This document shows positions 40,878 to 50,957 of a stretch of DNA of 64,000 nucleotides, piece by piece; within the stretch, counting starts at the first letter, position 1; each line of letters starts with the position of its first letter. A program made the translations under genes and the position numbers. The stretch is from Symsagittifera roscoffensis (taxonomy: Eukaryota > Xenacoelomorpha > Acoela > Convolutidae), in contig NC_087063.1 in NCBI RefSeq assembly GCF_963678635.1, positions 28,203,407-28,267,406 on the forward strand, in the 5' to 3' direction. Below the pieces are notes generated by a model that saw only the letters and a list, made by a program, of their open reading frames with translations, was not told where the DNA came from and did not search any database.

Positions 40878-43800
40878 CTATCTGTTATTTTCTCTCACAT
40901 GAGCTTCCAGCCATCGTGTCGCCATGATAACTCCCACTATCACTATTGTTATGGGCTGTGATGAATCTGATAAACCCATGGAGAGCAGCTCTCCAGAGTC
41001 CCAGATCAACATCAGATTACTACGCTTGGGATACCACCAGGTCTGCAGCAAGCAGTGGCAAGGAAACTCGTCATGTGTCAACATGATGCTCCTCCAATTA
41101 CGTTTTCCCGAAGCTTCCAATAATGGTTCCACTTCCATCATCACTCGGTGGACCTCATCATTCTCATCTACTGCATTGTAATCTGTGACAGTTGATCCTC
41201 TCTGTTTCTGTCTCTCGAAGTCACTGAAGTTCCCGCTCACATATCCCATGAACTTCTTTCCTAATATTGACTCCAATTCTTCCTTGGTTCTCTCTGGAAC
41301 TGCTGAGATCATCTTACATAGCAACTCGTATGACTTCTCGGACATTCTCGCCAGTCTCACACACTTCGGCACTGAGAAGGCTTGATCCACAATCGTTCTC
41401 GTACTCTTCACGTCCACAGCTACGAATTGTACACGGTATCTGCTCTTGCACATTGGAGCCAATGTTGAACCCACCAAATATCGTGCCCCTGATGGTCTAC
41501 AATAAGTCTCACTGTGTCTAATATTCTTTTCCGTCTCGATTGCTTCCCTCCATTTTCCTATGTATTTCTGCTCAGTCTGCAGAATTCCTGGGAATACTTC
41601 TACACTGATGGCTGTGACCATCTCATGTTTCTGTTCTAGATTCAATAGTGACTCTAAAGAACCAAACATGCTGTAGAATCCTAGTGCAGTCACTAGATTC
41701 ACATCGGTTCCTCCATGGCAATCTGCTATCAGTTCCGTTTCTGTTCTTGCTTTCATCACTACGTTTCCAAACAATACCGTCAATTGCTTGTGTTGTTTTT
41801 CCAGGGTCTTCACACAGTCCAGACTTCCACAAACGTGACCCTCCAGTCCACAGACTTCCGCCAGACAGCTACCAAGTTTGACCCAGTCTTCTGGTCCCCA
41901 GCCAGGCAACTCCACTTTATCTTCTCCGTTGCTCTTAGAGGCCGTTATCATCACATTATATATGATGTTGAGGTCACGCAGGTTACAGTCTGCATTCAGT
42001 TCCCTCTGTACGTTTTGTGTCGCCCGTAATATTGAGTCGGCGTTGGGACTAGGACACCATGATGGCCTCATCAATTCCCACACTGTCATCAAGCTCGTTC
42101 TCAGTAATTCATCTGAGAATCCCAACCCAAACTCCACTCTTTTGTCGGATTTTGGTACTGAAGGTGCAGTCACCTCTTCTTCCAAGACCAGTCCCAATTT
42201 GGCCTGTGGATTGTTAACGCTTTTAATCGTTACAATTCTGGACGTCCAGAATCTTAGCAACACCGCCTGCTCATAATCGAAGAAGCAATCGCGTATGTCT
42301 TCACTCAGGAAAGGATTGTACGCGATCCCTATGATCCCTGATACGTAGCTATACGATTTCTTCTTGATCGGTCCACAGTATTCACTGGATTTTGGCAGTG
42401 CTCCCATAGATTCTTTAGTGAGTCTCAGCTCCTTGTTTGAGAACCTCCTGATTTCTCCTATCTTTTTCATGGGTTCCAATTCCTCAGGTTCTTTCATGTT
42501 CACCCTCATCGGTTTACTTTGCTGCATATCCAGCAGTGCTAGCAAGAATAAGGCTTTCGTTTGCTCATCGCCTTCCTTCAACATCTTAACACAAGTATTC
42601 GATGCAGGTACTGAAATCTGCTCTATCAGGAATCGAATGAAACAGAGAGCGTCTCTCCGCTTCGCACACGCTACTGCTGCGCCCTCCTGGACTATCAGAT
42701 CCCTCAGGTTCGTCATAAGGAAAACCTTCTCCTCTTTTGATCTCTTCCTTTCTTCTGAATCATATTCTTCGCGAGTCAGTCCCATCATGCACCAGGCGAA
42801 CCTGAGTTGCAACTCTGTTCTTACGTAAGGAACTGCCACGAGAGCATGTATTTTTGGCGTAGTCCTCATTTCTTCTTCGAAATACCTCAATACTACTGCT
42901 TTCCATGGAAGGCTCACTAACTGCTCGATCGTTTCCGCCTGTATGTCAGACGACGCCAAAGTCCCGTACGCCTTCTGCATGAGGGTGGTGCCTTGCAACA
43001 TCGTTTCCAGATAACCCTCCATGGCTTTTTCGTCTTCCAGGGCCATTACATACCCTCTAGCCGAGTTTCGGTATTCCAACATCTCCATGTATCCACCGGT
43101 GGGTTCATCTATCGACACAGTCTCCGACACTGTCAGTCGGTTGTATTCCACTGGTGTTAGTTGTCCTGCGACACTTCCCTTTCCATGATTCATGGGAGAT
43201 GGCTTGAAGTCTTTCATTTTGCTCTCTCCACATTGGCTGAGTATTTCCATTTCTAAGGTTGCTCCAGTCAGAGTGCGGTCACTCCTTTTGGATTTATAAC
43301 CGGTTGACTTTATCCCCGCCATGAGAATGGGTGGCACCATCGCTATATCAGTTAACATTCTATCTGTGCCAGACAATTGATAATCACCTTGCCCCAAATC
43401 CATGACCTCCTCAACTCGTTTCCTCTTCGCTGAGTTACCAGCTTTCATCGACATTTCTGAATCCACCTTCGTCTTTCCAACTCTCCTAGGCATCACTCTG
43501 CTGCCTAACTTCATTTTCATTGCATTGATTTTATCAATCACCATTTTTGATCGCATCGTCCCTCTCCTGGTTCTTGACAGATACACCACCTCTCCTTCAT
43601 CGTCCTGCGGTGTCATCTTGATGGGAGAATTCGCTTCACTCTCATCAGTGGCTGAGTCGATCAACAACTCACTCAGTCTCCCTTCACACTCATCAAGCTT
43701 GTCCAGTACTTCTCTCATCAAGGGTTGGTTGAGACCCGTTTTCAGAATAGATTGGGTCCCATAGCTTTGAACCACGGTCCAGACTTCTTCCATAAACGCC

Positions 43801-44075
43801 ACTCTGTCCAGCTTGCATCCCGTCCTACTCTCGTGGTCTCGGTGATGAACTTCCCATTCTTCTTCGGGCAGCGTTCCCAAGAAAGGTACTCTGGCTGAGG
43901 CCTCTATTCTTCTCCTCCGAGGTGATTCCATGAGGATTCTCTGGTCATTATTTCTTGAATTGCCAGGAGAGCTGCTCTCCGGCAAATTTCGTTTCATTTC
44001 CATAAAGGCTGACGGAGGCTCCAGTGTCAGAGATGCCTTCATCCGCTGGCTCAGTCGTTTCCAATGTATCTGCAT
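40878..44075 (-). CDS. ORF2b, large C-terminal part of ORF2, unit 2
   Basis: Same frame as in unit 3, about 1065 codons from the first ATG. It agrees with unit 1 rather than unit 3 at the Ser/Cys site in VPASNTCVKML. It shares with unit 3, and not with unit 1, the TAG that ends it. Confidence 0.65.
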   Translation of the reverse strand: MQIHWKRLSQRMKASLTLEPPSAFMEMKRNLPESSSPGNSRNNDQRILMESPRRRRIEASARVPFLGTLPEEEWEVHHRDHESRTGCKLDRVAFMEEVWTVVQSYGTQSILKTGLNQPLMREVLDKLDECEGRLSELLIDSATDESEANSPIKMTPQDDEGEVVYLSRTRRGTMRSKMVIDKINAMKMKLGSRVMPRRVGKTKVDSEMSMKAGNSAKRKRVEEVMDLGQGDYQLSGTDRMLTDIAMVPPILMAGIKSTGYKSKRSDRTLTGATLEMEILSQCGESKMKDFKPSPMNHGKGSVAGQLTPVEYNRLTVSETVSIDEPTGGYMEMLEYRNSARGYVMALEDEKAMEGYLETMLQGTTLMQKAYGTLASSDIQAETIEQLVSLPWKAVVLRYFEEEMRTTPKIHALVAVPYVRTELQLRFAWCMMGLTREEYDSEERKRSKEEKVFLMTNLRDLIVQEGAAVACAKRRDALCFIRFLIEQISVPASNTCVKMLKEGDEQTKALFLLALLDMQQSKPMRVNMKEPEELEPMKKIGEIRRFSNKELRLTKESMGALPKSSEYCGPIKKKSYSYVSGIIGIAYNPFLSEDIRDCFFDYEQAVLLRFWTSRIVTIKSVNNPQAKLGLVLEEEVTAPSVPKSDKRVEFGLGFSDELLRTSLMTVWELMRPSWCPSPNADSILRATQNVQRELNADCNLRDLNIIYNVMITASKSNGEDKVELPGWGPEDWVKLGSCLAEVCGLEGHVCGSLDCVKTLEKQHKQLTVLFGNVVMKARTETELIADCHGGTDVNLVTALGFYSMFGSLESLLNLEQKHEMVTAISVEVFPGILQTEQKYIGKWREAIETEKNIRHSETYCRPSGARYLVGSTLAPMCKSRYRVQFVAVDVKSTRTIVDQAFSVPKCVRLARMSEKSYELLCKMISAVPERTKEELESILGKKFMGYVSGNFSDFERQKQRGSTVTDYNAVDENDEVHRVMMEVEPLLEASGKRNWRSIMLTHDEFPCHCLLQTWWYPKRSNLMLIWDSGELLSMGLSDSSQPITIVIVGVIMATRWLEAHVRENNR

Positions 44076-44086
44076 TGTTCTCAAGA

Positions 44087-45694
44087 TCACTGAAGATATT
44101 GAAATCCAGGCTGGTTGTTCCTCCTGTCGATGTTATTCCACCTGACGACTCCCTCGTTATGCCTTCTTCCTGATGCTGTCAGGCTTCTCGCGTTCATTGG
44201 CACAGTGCAAACGGTCAGTACCGCGCAATTGAATTTCTGCCAGAGGGTAGTAAACAAACACACCATCATTGACTCCCATAGTGCTTCCTGCTCATCTGAA
44301 CCTCTGGAGATGTCATTCGTCCCAACTAAGATCATCTCATTGGGGATCCTCCCTGGATTCATCAGTTCCACCATTCGATATAACTGGGCTATCGTCGCGC
44401 CTCCAAAGGCCATCACCGTGGTGACCCACGAGGTCCTCAAATTCGACAGCACTCTGACCAAGCTGTCTCCCAGTATCAGATGAGATGTCCCGAGTGGTGG
44501 TTGCTGCAGGTTAACAGCCGGGCTCCAAGTAGCTCGATTGAAGCAGGCCCTCGGATCTGTCTCCGGAACTCCCGTGAAATTATATTTCAATTGATTATTC
44601 TTTTGCACGTCTATTATGCGAGACACTTTCTTCGCTGGCATCTTCCGTACTTTCCTCTCTGGGATTCTCGAGCTCCCCATGAGTGGTGTCACGTCACTTA
44701 TCCCCTGTCTGATCACGGTCTGGGAGAGTCGCACTTTGCCCGTATCGTCAATCGTTCCATAGGGTGCAGTCACCCCGGAACCTGGCGCACTCTTGTTGGC
44801 GACCAGTCGTCCAGCTGTCTCTATCAGCTTCTTCACTGTCTGTTCCACGACGGGGTCACCCAAGGTGTCACTAAGATCCGGGATCGTTACTCGATTTGTC
44901 TCTACTGGGAGCCGTGTCTCCGTTGTTTGACTCATTTCTCGAGGCGTCAAGAGCTCCATCGGGGACTGCCCACGAGGAGTATCCCTTGCAGGTATCACTT
45001 TCTCCACGGCCGTTGTCAACGCCATCTGCTCCGATCGCTCCTTGTATTCCTGCCTTAAGCGCTCAATCTCTTGACCCTGCTTTTTGTTGCAGTCTTCAAA
45101 CAACTTTCTCCACATGTCCCGATCTTCCTCCATCTGGAGCATGCTTCTGGTCATCTCGTCCAGCTCCTTCTTCGTACTTTTCAGTTCATCGTTCATCTCA
45201 TCCAGATCTTGCATGGTTTGGTTCGTCTGAACTTTCTGTCCTACTTTCGCCCTTTTTGGTGGCACAGCTGCTCTCAGTGGTGAACCAGACGAGGTCGCCT
45301 CGCTGTTCATCTCCCGATGCATTCTCGTCAACCCAGGTTTGGGCTTGGAGGGCATTGGCATCTCACCTGGTTGGTAAGTCCTAGAACTTCCCAATCCAGG
45401 CTCATTCGCTAAGTCACTCCCTGAAAGAGCCCCGTTTCTCCACCTCATCACTCTCATGTTCGGGCGGTCTAGTACTCCTCTTTCTCCATATGCTGCCATC
45501 AACAGGACTTCCGTGGGGCGGTCCCCACGGTTGTCGTGCCCCAAGATGCTGATCAGGGCAGTCAGCAACATGACTATCTCTGGGTCCTCCAGAGCGAAGT
45601 CTCGATCGATCAGCCGACGATAGATCGCATCTATCATCGGTCCTACATATGCCTCTGCCAGGTCCATCAATTCATCCAAATTGAAGTTATCCAT
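44087..45694 (-). CDS. ORF2a, SGNH hydrolase cut before its His/Asp block, unit 2
   Basis: A 535-codon frame from the MDNFNLDEL Met, the only complete ORF2a start and coiled coil in one frame. SGNH block I lies at residues 406-416 with Ser411, and block III GTND at 458-461. A 23-residue segment near residue 45 (LTALISILGHDNRGD...) is absent from unit 4; its DNA holds an exact hairpin. It ends in the same out-of-frame tail (DRRNNQPGFQ) as units 1 and 3. Confidence 0.75.
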   Translation of the reverse strand: MDNFNLDELMDLAEAYVGPMIDAIYRRLIDRDFALEDPEIVMLLTALISILGHDNRGDRPTEVLLMAAYGERGVLDRPNMRVMRWRNGALSGSDLANEPGLGSSRTYQPGEMPMPSKPKPGLTRMHREMNSEATSSGSPLRAAVPPKRAKVGQKVQTNQTMQDLDEMNDELKSTKKELDEMTRSMLQMEEDRDMWRKLFEDCNKKQGQEIERLRQEYKERSEQMALTTAVEKVIPARDTPRGQSPMELLTPREMSQTTETRLPVETNRVTIPDLSDTLGDPVVEQTVKKLIETAGRLVANKSAPGSGVTAPYGTIDDTGKVRLSQTVIRQGISDVTPLMGSSRIPERKVRKMPAKKVSRIIDVQKNNQLKYNFTGVPETDPRACFNRATWSPAVNLQQPPLGTSHLILGDSLVRVLSNLRTSWVTTVMAFGGATIAQLYRMVELMNPGRIPNEMILVGTNDISRGSDEQEALWESMMVCLFTTLWQKFNCAVLTVCTVPMNARSLTASGRRHNEGVVRWNNIDRRNNQPGFQYLQ

Positions 45695-46152
45695 TCTATT
45701 CTTTCAAGTTCGATTCGGTTCTGATTCGAAGATTTTGACTCAAGTGAGTAATTAAATGATCAATCAGGATCTAGAAAAGAAGTCACAAATATCACACTTG
45801 TCAGTTTCACCTTAACATATATCGTTATAATTTGCTTAAAAACAGTTCAGATAAAAAGATATTTATCCTAAAAGTTATTCAAATCAATCGGTCTCTAAAA
45901 TTTTGGAATTCGACCTAAAATTGGACAGTCCAAACTTTGGATCTATTCCTAAGATCGTCATTTAGTTGTTCATGGTCACTAACCCCTACTTAACCATGAT
46001 CTTAATAACCTAACACATAATAACCTAACATAACATAACCATAACATAACACATCTTACATACAACTTAGTCTTTGGCCTAACACTCTCTCGCACATCAC
46101 TCAGCCTATACTTAAGTAATATTTCTTATGTAGATATACTTGGAGGTTTGTA
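45695..46152 (-). other. Spacer between pol extension and ORF2, unit 2
   Basis: Same spacer as in unit 3, with the pentanucleotide run near 46010-46050. Nothing else is recognised. Confidence 0.5.
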
Positions 46153-47406
46153 TCAGAGAATATCACGTGTACAAGCGCGTACAATTCCCGAGGATGCAGT
46201 CTTCCTCTGTTTGGATCGTACACTGGAAGCCTCCATTTCCACGAGGAAGTCTCTCAGCCTCGTCAAGGACAAGACTAGGTTCTCCGGGTCCACGTGCTGC
46301 TTCCCCGTCGCTCTCGTTACCAAGAAGCATAGGTATTTTCCCGGTATCTGCGACGCCGCCGGAGGTAAGGCTGCTACGCCCCCTATCCCTGGTCTTTGCT
46401 TCCAAAGGAATTCCACGTTTTTGTATTCTCTCTTAAAATCTGCCGCTAGCGCTGTCCTAAAACTCATGTCTGCTGTGATTGCTATCGCACATGTTCTGTT
46501 TGTGAGTATGAAATCACTGTCTGTTAGTATTATGTTACTTGAATATTCGTTTGGTAAGTTAAAATATGACTCAACTACCCTGCCTATGTCAGGTTTCTTA
46601 GGTTCTTCGCCTGTTTCTGCTTCTAAGTCTCCTGTTTCTCTTGCTATTCTTAATTTTTTTATTATCAAGTTTTCAGTGTGGGTAAGTCCTACCCCCACTC
46701 CCCGGACAAAAACATCCATCGACGTCCCCGTCGATCGCATACCGGGTATCAAGTCGAGGTTAGAAGCCGGAATGAGTAGACGTCCTTCCTGGGCAGCCCA
46801 GGAAGGATCGTCTCGTTCGGTCTTGATGTATTTCATGCTTTCACGATCTACGTCTTGAATTGTGACACTGGTCTCCTCAGGATCCGAGGTCGTTTCATTT
46901 AGCCACTCTAAGACACGCAGGTTCGTCAAGTCTTGTTCGTATGACTGCTGTTGCTCGTCGTCGAATTCTACCTCGGGTTTTGACCAGTCGTCAACCCACT
47001 CATCGTCGTGATCATCGACTATGTCAATGTCTTGTGACACAGTTATTTCCTCTAGAACCACTACTTCCTCCACTATCTTCTTCAGATCTATCCTGTCCAC
47101 TACGAAGTCGTCACCGTAAGGATTGTGTTTCTTTCTTGGTATCTTCCCGTCCTTCTGACGAGTCTGTATCGTGAACGGAAGATCCGGTTCCAAGTTCTTG
47201 GGAACCTCTATCTGTTCGGGATCCTGCCAATCTTCCTCTGCGTAGGGTAAGGTTTCATTGTCCGCTTCGATCTGCTCGTTTGGATCCAGGTCCAGCGGTG
47301 TATCCGTACCTTCCTCTACGACTTCGTTTCCATCGTTCTTCTCCCTGGTGCCCTTTTCATTGACCTCACAAGCAGGATCCATCATTAGATAATCCCCTTC
47401 TTCCAT
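46153..47406 (-). CDS. Acidic extension with OARD1-like macro domain, C-end frameshifted, unit 2
   Basis: A 417-codon frame with the same domain order and the same 14-bp loss (near 46229) as its unit 3 copy. Substitutions are few (for example Gly to Val in EEVVVLEEI). The last 27 codons, after DFLVEM, are frameshifted residues unlike the macro end still readable in unit 4. Confidence 0.65.
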   Translation of the reverse strand: MEEGDYLMMDPACEVNEKGTREKNDGNEVVEEGTDTPLDLDPNEQIEADNETLPYAEEDWQDPEQIEVPKNLEPDLPFTIQTRQKDGKIPRKKHNPYGDDFVVDRIDLKKIVEEVVVLEEITVSQDIDIVDDHDDEWVDDWSKPEVEFDDEQQQSYEQDLTNLRVLEWLNETTSDPEETSVTIQDVDRESMKYIKTERDDPSWAAQEGRLLIPASNLDLIPGMRSTGTSMDVFVRGVGVGLTHTENLIIKKLRIARETGDLEAETGEEPKKPDIGRVVESYFNLPNEYSSNIILTDSDFILTNRTCAIAITADMSFRTALAADFKREYKNVEFLWKQRPGIGGVAALPPAASQIPGKYLCFLVTRATGKQHVDPENLVLSLTRLRDFLVEMEASSVRSKQRKTASSGIVRACTRDIL

Positions 47407-47472
47407 GTCTGCAGGTATACACCAGTCTTCTGTCGATGGATTGTGTGGCTTGATGTTCTCGTAGTGGGCGGA

Positions 47473-47937
47473 TCAGCCAGTGCTCAGTCTATAAAAGCGT
47501 CCCTCCTGGTGCACCTCAGTAATCATGAAGGGTCCCCTCCACTTTTTTAGGAGCTTTTTCGTCCCTTTCGGTGGTATAACGTTCTGGAATACCCATAAAT
47601 AGTCTCCCACCGAGTAAGCCTTTGCACCAGCTGCTTTCTTGATGAATCTTTTCCTCTGCCCTGCCTGTGCCTGCTGAGTATTTCGTCTACACAAATCGTT
47701 CAACTCCTGTTGGCGTCTGATCACATCCCTCACGTAGACCTGTGGGGACGTTTTCTTTCCCTCATACTCTGGGTAAAAGAAGGTTAAGGGTAAAGACTTT
47801 TCGTGCCCAGTTAGCATCATGTGTGGACTGACTCCGGTGGTGGAGTGTTGCGTGCTGTTATATGCTCCCATCACCTGTGGAAGGTATCTGTCCCAATCGG
47901 TCATGTACCTGGAACAATATACTCTCAGCATCGACAC
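47473..47937 (-). pseudogene. pol: Integrase core end and C-terminal domain, unit 2
   Basis: A 154-codon frame identical in content to its unit 3 counterpart: last core helices, SVGDYLWVF strand, GPF module, and the shared CGA-to-TGA stop after RLSTG. Confidence 0.7.
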
Positions 47938-49076
47938 TAACGTCCTATTCTGTCTTTCGTCTGAGGGTGGTATGTCGTGGAGTGAGCCTGAGCGACCTGT
48001 GAGCGTCTCATAAGCTCTTTCGTAAGCTCTCCTACGAAAGCTGTTCCATTATCCCATTGAAACGTCATCGAACAACCATGTCTTGCTATCCACGTGTTGA
48101 TCAGGTGGTCGCATGTCTCTTCCGCCGAGGCTGTTATGCAGGGCACGGCCTCTGCATACTTCGTAAAATGATCTATCATGACCAGCACCTGATTATAACC
48201 ATTGTCTGTCATGCATATCTTTTGGTGATCTATTTGCACCACCTCGTTGAATTCAGACGACTCGATCGATTGTAAAGGAAATCGCAACTTCCTTGGATCC
48301 TTGACCTGTTGGCATGACAGACATGCTGTTACCCATTTCTCGCATGCCTTTTTCATCCCAGGCCACTCAAAACGCTTCAGGATCCTCTGATATACTTTGT
48401 CGATCCCCTGATGGCCCATCTGATCATGTGACCTGAATAATAGTTCTGTCTGATAGAGTTGCGGTAACACTATCGCGTTATACTTGTATAGGACTCTGTA
48501 TTCCTCTCTTCTTTTGCAAGCCACGATCCCGTCCTTGTTCAAATATAACCTCCCTTCCTTCTGCATGAAGTATTGTCTCAGGATGCGATAACTATCTTCC
48601 TCGAGGTCCCCTTTATCCGGAGAACCAATCTCGATCCACCTTTTCAGGTTGCTTGTCATGCGATCATTTCTCTGCGCCCTTAGAAGGTCCGAGAGTATGT
48701 ATCTCGCCTTCAAGTACGTCTTCATGACCCTCATCTGACTATTCAGCTCGTTGGGCCGGTGTGTGTCTTCTTCCATCTTAACGCACCAAACTTTCGCCAA
48801 CGGCTGTGTTTCTTGTTTAAACGGCTGAAGATCAGTCCTGACTACCTCTTTCTGCGGCAACAGGCTTATCGAACGTTTCGATACCGCTATCGTCTCCAAG
48901 TCATCCGCTGCGTTGTCAAAGACTCTTTCGCTTGGTATTAGGTAGCGATCAATGTCAGGATCCTGGTACACCTCTCTGTCCAGGTCCCTTGCCCGAGTTT
49001 CCACTAGTAGCGTGTGTATCGCTAGTTCTGACAGTTCTGATCCCGAACTCGAGTTCCTGTCTGAATAGGTGTCCAT
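47937..49076 (-). CDS. pol: Integrase lacking catalytic Glu, unit 2
   Basis: Same 379-codon product as unit 3, with the same 13-bp deletion (at about 47962) and the same truncated end. It differs by one Ile-to-Asn change near LINTWIARHG, where unit 2 agrees with unit 4. Confidence 0.8.
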   Translation of the reverse strand: MDTYSDRNSSSGSELSELAIHTLLVETRARDLDREVYQDPDIDRYLIPSERVFDNAADDLETIAVSKRSISLLPQKEVVRTDLQPFKQETQPLAKVWCVKMEEDTHRPNELNSQMRVMKTYLKARYILSDLLRAQRNDRMTSNLKRWIEIGSPDKGDLEEDSYRILRQYFMQKEGRLYLNKDGIVACKRREEYRVLYKYNAIVLPQLYQTELLFRSHDQMGHQGIDKVYQRILKRFEWPGMKKACEKWVTACLSCQQVKDPRKLRFPLQSIESSEFNEVVQIDHQKICMTDNGYNQVLVMIDHFTKYAEAVPCITASAEETCDHLINTWIARHGCSMTFQWDNGTAFVGELTKELMRRSQVAQAHSTTYHPQTKDRIGR

Positions 49077-49103
49077 TCCTGAGTTTTGGGAATCATCATC
49101 CGT

Positions 49104-50957
49104 CTAAGAGGTTGTGCTGGAGACTGCGCGCTCCTCCAGACCATGTCTGTGCCTTCTTCGAATCCATCTGAACTCCCCGGACAAAACCTTGTTCTCTAGG
49201 TCCTGTTTCTCATCAGGAATTTTCTCGTCTATCTCAGACTCCCCGGACAAATTTTCTTGTCCCGGGTGTTGATCTTTTGATCGCTGGTTCTTTTCATCAT
49301 TCGTCTCCCCGGACAAATAGTTTTGCAGCAGATTTTGTTCTACCTTCTTACCTTCCTAATCCTGGTCCACAAAGGTGACGGTTTTTTTTCGCTTGCTGCT
49401 CCCCTGTTCTCTCTGTCCGTAGGAAGTACTGGTTAAAATCTCTTGGGGTATTGAGGATACTAGTTGCTGAACTATTGTCCTACAATTCCTCTCATTCTCT
49501 TCGTGCTGTCGTCTGGACGGCATGATCTTCACCTTCTCACTAACTTTTAGCGATGCCACTGCTGCTGTCCACTCGGGGTCATCTCTGGTCTTTTCTCTTT
49601 CTAACAATCCACCCAGCATCCGCATCACTTGCGGTGTGACTTGCACCGTTTTATCCAATAATGAGAGGCTGTTTATGCTCATGCGAGAGAGTTCTTGCTG
49701 GACCAGGTCCGAGCGCAGCAACAGATCCAAGGGGACTGGGTCCTCCTTGGATAGGATCTTTATCTCGGCTGCTTTCTCTACAGGTAACTCAGGGTGCCCT
49801 GGAATTGGATGTCCAGACTTATCCAACCATCTCGTTAAGGGAAGCGCTTCATAAGTTTCTTTGTCCAGAAACGAGAATCCCTCCTTTATTTCCGCCTGAT
49901 TGGCCTGCTTCTGTTCCAATCTTTCATAAAACTCAGTTTTCTTGCTGAGGCTGTCAGCATTCTGGTGTTTATCACGCATCCTATGTTCGATTATCATATG
50001 GTAGCCATCCAATCTGACTATCCATCTACCAATATAACTCTGATCCATCGAGTAGGTTTTCAACCAGGATAACGCTCTGTTGTCCACGCGTAACTTGAAG
50101 GGAGCGCTTCCCAAGTATGCACGGTACTTTTCCACGAAGGTGACTACTGTAAACATTTCTGCTTTTGGTGCGCCATATTTCATCTCTGTGTCACTCAAGA
50201 CCTTGCTGCCGTATGCAATGGGACGGAGAACTGTTCTTCCGTTCCATTTTTGCTCTTGATGCAAGATTCCTGAGATGGCTACCACCGATGCGTCTGTGGT
50301 GAGAACGTACATGCCCTTTTCTGTAGGCATGCCCAGCACTGGCGCTTCGCACAGTTCCCGCTTTATGTTCTCGAAAGCAACCTGTGCCTCATCGTTCCAT
50401 TCGAACTTCTTCCCCTTGTTGCGCATCAGCTTCTGCAGTCCGTTTCGCGTTACCGAGAAGCTCCGGCCTAAAATCACCGAACTCTGACTATTTGGATTCG
50501 GTACTAAGCAAACCTGTTTACTATCACTTAACGAATGCAAATTTCTCATTCTAAAAATTGCTACCACAGCTTGTCCTGGTTGTAATTTTACTTTTCTGTC
50601 CAAAAAAATTGGTACCATGTTTTCGTCTGTTATTATCCTATTAATTGGTCTCTTAACATACTTTCGGTCCGGGTTTCTAATCCGTATCAGACCGTTGTTC
50701 AAGTCAATCATCACGTCAAAATTCCTGACAAAATCCCGACCCAAGATGAATTGGTCGGCGTCGTCCAGATTCTCTACCACCAGGAAGCTCATCCAAAGAT
50801 CCCGTCCTCCCATGTGGAGGACCGTTATTGGCGTTCTTCCGGCCACGTAGATAGCTCCTCGATTGGCGGCGGCCAGTCGGAGATTCGTTGGAATTAGATC
50901 TTCCCGCGTGAAGCCCATTCTTTCCCAAGTTTTTATCGGCATCACACTCACTACCGC
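49104..50957 (-). pseudogene. pol: Protease C-half fused to RNase H by RT deletion, unit 2
   Basis: Same fused arrangement as unit 3, with the RT deletion join at about 50437. The RNase H acids and the usual VDNRALSWL are kept. A private TAG at 49356-49358 (an AAG in the sister units) separates the last part of the linker (49104-49355). Confidence 0.8.
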